NCBI GenBank assembly: GCA_028284705.1
Contig: JANQRE010000016.1
Location: 1-64,000 of the forward strand
Direction: 5' to 3'
Length of the DNA: 64,000 bases
From: Paracoccaceae bacterium
GTDB taxonomy: Bacteria; Pseudomonadota; Alphaproteobacteria; Rhodobacterales; Rhodobacteraceae
Shown: piece after piece, positions 62,429-64,000 of the stretch
Numbering within the stretch: position 1 is the stretch's first letter
Layout of the letters: every line of letters begins with the position of its first letter
Made by a program: the position numbers and the translations under genes
Notes under the pieces: generated by a model
Database searches by the model: none
What the model was told of the DNA's origin: nothing
What the model saw: only the letters and a program-made list of their open reading frames with translations

Positions 62429-62474
62429 TGCCGTGGCTCCTGAAATCAGGGTCTTTGAGAATAGTGCCGTTCTG

Positions 62475-63581
62475 TTACAGCACCATGTCGTCGCGATGCA
62501 CAAGGGCTGCGCGCCCTGGATAGCCCAAAATCGTCTCAATGTCGCGCGAATGCGCGCCGATCAGCTGCGTCGCCTCCTGCGCGGTGTAGCGGGTCAGCCC
62601 TTGCGCAATGGTCGCGCCGGTTTCGTCCTCGATGGCCACCGGGTCGCCGCGCTCAAACGCGCCTGAGACAGACGTCACGCCCGCAGGCAGCAGCGATTTG
62701 CCGGATTTCAGCGCGTTCACAGCGCCGGCATCCAGCCGCAGCGCACCTTGTGGTTTCATCGCCTGTATCCAGCGTTTGCGCGCTGCTTTCGGATCGAGAC
62801 CCGCCGGGAATAGTGTGTTCGCTGCGCCGTTTCTTAACGCGCTGATCGGGTGCAGGATCGAGCCTTCGGTGATGATCAGCGCCGCGCCGCCCGATGTGGC
62901 GGTCTTGGCCGCGAGCAGTTTGGTTTTCATCCCGCCTTTCGAAAGCCCCGAGCCCGCGTCCCCGGCCATCGCTTCAATCTCCGGCGTGATGTCTTCGATC
63001 ACGTCGTAGCGCGTCGCGTTGGGGTCAGTCAGCGGATTGGCCGAATAGAAGCCATCGACATCCGACAGAAGCACGACCACATCCGCGCCGGTCGTCACCG
63101 CCACCTGTGCCGCCAAGCGGTCATTGTCGCCATAGCGGATTTCATCCGTCGCGATCGTGTCGTTTTCGTTGACGATCGGCACGACGCCGAGCTTCAGGAG
63201 CTGTTCCAGCGTGGCGCGCGAGTTCAGATACCGCCGCCGGTCGCGGCTGTCCTCCAGCGTCACCAGCACCTGCGCGGTGGTGATCTCATGCGGTGCAAGC
63301 GCCTCTTCATAGGCGCGCGCGAGGCGAATTTGCCCAACGGCGGCGGCGGCTTGCGATTGCTCCAGCGACAACGCGCCAGCCTCCAGGGCCAGCACTGAGC
63401 GCCCAAGCGCGATGGAGCCTGAGGAGACAAGGATCACGTCCTTGCCCTGCCCTTTCAGCCTCGCAACGTCCTGTGCCAGCGCCGTCAACCAGTCGGATTT
63501 CAGCGCACCGGTGTCGCGGTCCACAAGAAGCGCGGAGCCGATTTTCACGACGACCCTCCGTGCGGCGGTCAGGGTGTCCAT
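62475..63581 (-). CDS. proB: Glutamate 5-kinase ProB
   Basis: 368 aa: amino-acid kinase domain ([30 protein letters not shown]-like [58 protein letters not shown]) followed by a C-terminal PUA domain (from about 275; [25 protein letters not shown]). First and feedback-controlled step of proline synthesis. Its start overlaps the end of obgE by 13 bp. Confidence 0.97.
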   Translation of the reverse strand: MDTLTAARRVVVKIGSALLVDRDTGALKSDWLTALAQDVARLKGQGKDVILVSSGSIALGRSVLALEAGALSLEQSQAAAAVGQIRLARAYEEALAPHEITTAQVLVTLEDSRDRRRYLNSRATLEQLLKLGVVPIVNENDTIATDEIRYGDNDRLAAQVAVTTGADVVVLLSDVDGFYSANPLTDPNATRYDVIEDITPEIEAMAGDAGSGLSKGGMKTKLLAAKTATSGGAALIITEGSILHPISALRNGAANTLFPAGLDPKAARKRWIQAMKPQGALRLDAGAVNALKSGKSLLPAGVTSVSGAFERGDPVAIEDETGATIAQGLTRYTAQEATQLIGAHSRDIETILGYPGRAALVHRDDMVL

Positions 63582-64000
63582 GGTTCCGCCTCGCCTTCTT
63601 CCTCTGCCTTCTGCCGCGCGTGATCTTGCTTGATCTCGGCCCGAAGCGCACGCAGCACCTCCGTCACGCCCTCCTTCGCGACACCGGACATCTCGAAAAC
63701 CTTGCCACCACTCGCTTGCTCAAGAAGTGCGCGCTTCTCTGCCCGTTCCTCCGCATTCAGCGCATCGACTTTGTTCAGCGCGGTCACAAGCGGCTTCTCC
63801 GCCAGATGCCCACCATAGGCCTCTAGTTCTGCGATAATCGTCTCGTAGTCGGCAACGACATCCTCGGAGGCGCCATCGACGAGGTGCAATAATACCGAAC
63901 AGCGCTCCACGTGGCCAAGAAACCGGTCGCCGATGCCTTTGCCCTCGGATGCCCCCGCGATGAGCCCGGGAATATCGGCGATGACGAATTCCGAATTGTC
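63569..64000 (-). CDS. obgE: GTPase ObgE/CgtA, 5' part cut by window end
   Basis: The last ~143 residues are present; the reading frame continues past position 64000. Visible are the switch II region [40 protein letters not shown], the G4 motif TALNKVDAL and a C-terminal acidic tail. Obg is a ribosome-associated GTPase needed for 50S assembly and stress control. The obgE-proB-proA order is widely conserved. Confidence 0.93.
   Translation of the reverse strand, partial: DNSEFVIADIPGLIAGASEGKGIGDRFLGHVERCSVLLHLVDGASEDVVADYETIIAELEAYGGHLAEKPLVTALNKVDALNAEERAEKRALLEQASGGKVFEMSGVAKEGVTEVLRALRAEIKQDHARQKAEEEGEAEPWTP

Noticed and set aside
1-64000. CRISPR arrays, tRNA or rRNA genes, transposons, prophage, attachment sites
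   Set aside because: None seen: no direct-repeat/spacer pattern, no tRNA cloverleaf in the short gaps, no transposase or integrase reading frame.

Overview
The window is an ordinary, densely packed chromosomal segment of an alphaproteobacterium, most likely a Rhodobacteraceae (Roseobacter-group) species. The clues are high GC with strongly GC3-biased genes, the dusB-ntrB-ntrC-ntrY-ntrX-trkA-trkH-hfq-hflX block, fused ispDF, NtrC and NtrX proteins without the GAFTGA loop, DUF2852, DUF2177 and DUF502 proteins, a Rhodobacteraceae-style threonine dehydrogenase and a PstA with a large periplasmic insert. I see no prophage, insertion sequence, CRISPR array, tRNA or rRNA.

Layout. 1-3.2 kb: VOC protein, leucyl-transferase bpt, RDD and DUF2852 membrane proteins, one unknown gene. 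3.3-6.7 kb (minus): ammonium transporter amtB, then cinA/pgpA/ispDF in overlapping order. 6.9-19.1 kb (plus): dusB, two nitrogen two-component pairs (ntrBC, ntrYX), potassium uptake trkA/trkH, hfq, hflX and a DUF2177 protein. 19.1-22.1 kb (minus): a two-cluster ferredoxin under a perfect FNR box, and a penicillin-acylase family enzyme. 22.1-26 kb (plus): a beta-hydroxyacid dehydrogenase, a HTH-cupin regulator and the threonine-degrading pair kbl-tdh. 26-32 kb: SYLF lipoprotein, hemB, a conserved membrane protein and mfd. 31.9-37 kb (minus): a run of seven tightly linked genes (acyl-CoA ligase, DsbA-like, two-TM potassium channel, YdjM-like, MFS exporter, peroxiredoxin, unknown) divergent from a second HTH-cupin regulator. 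37.7-41.1 kb (minus): a 75-aa unknown under an FNR-like box, aqpS-arsC, a patatin and bdhA. 41.2-45.4 kb: a candidate sRNA divergent from an oligopeptide-binding protein, then a DCC protein and an NADP-binding/DUF4166 protein. 45.4-48 kb (minus): DUF502 and psuK-psuG. 48-50.1 kb (plus): rpsB-tsf. 50.4-52.3 kb (minus): aroQ-luxR and a SnoaL-like protein. 52.3-60 kb (minus): the phosphate regulon phoR-pstSCAB-phoU-phoB with a textbook Pho box. 60-64 kb (minus): obgE (cut by the window end), proB, proA and a trans-sulfuration-type PLP enzyme.

Functional themes. Nitrogen sensing (AmtB, NtrBC, NtrYX) and phosphate sensing are complete regulatory modules. The same GCCTAAA/TTTAGGC inverted motif occurs upstream of both amtB and dusB-ntrBC and could be their shared operator. 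The most interesting unexplained items are a 77-nt candidate sRNA with promoter and strong terminator (41222-41298), a regularly spaced array of four 20-bp palindromes between bdhA and the patatin gene (40220-40311), and an hflX reading frame that has no ordinary start codon upstream of its conserved N-terminus but could be reached by a +1 shift at CCC-TGA (17445-17450). No clearly new multi-gene defence or metabolic system was found.
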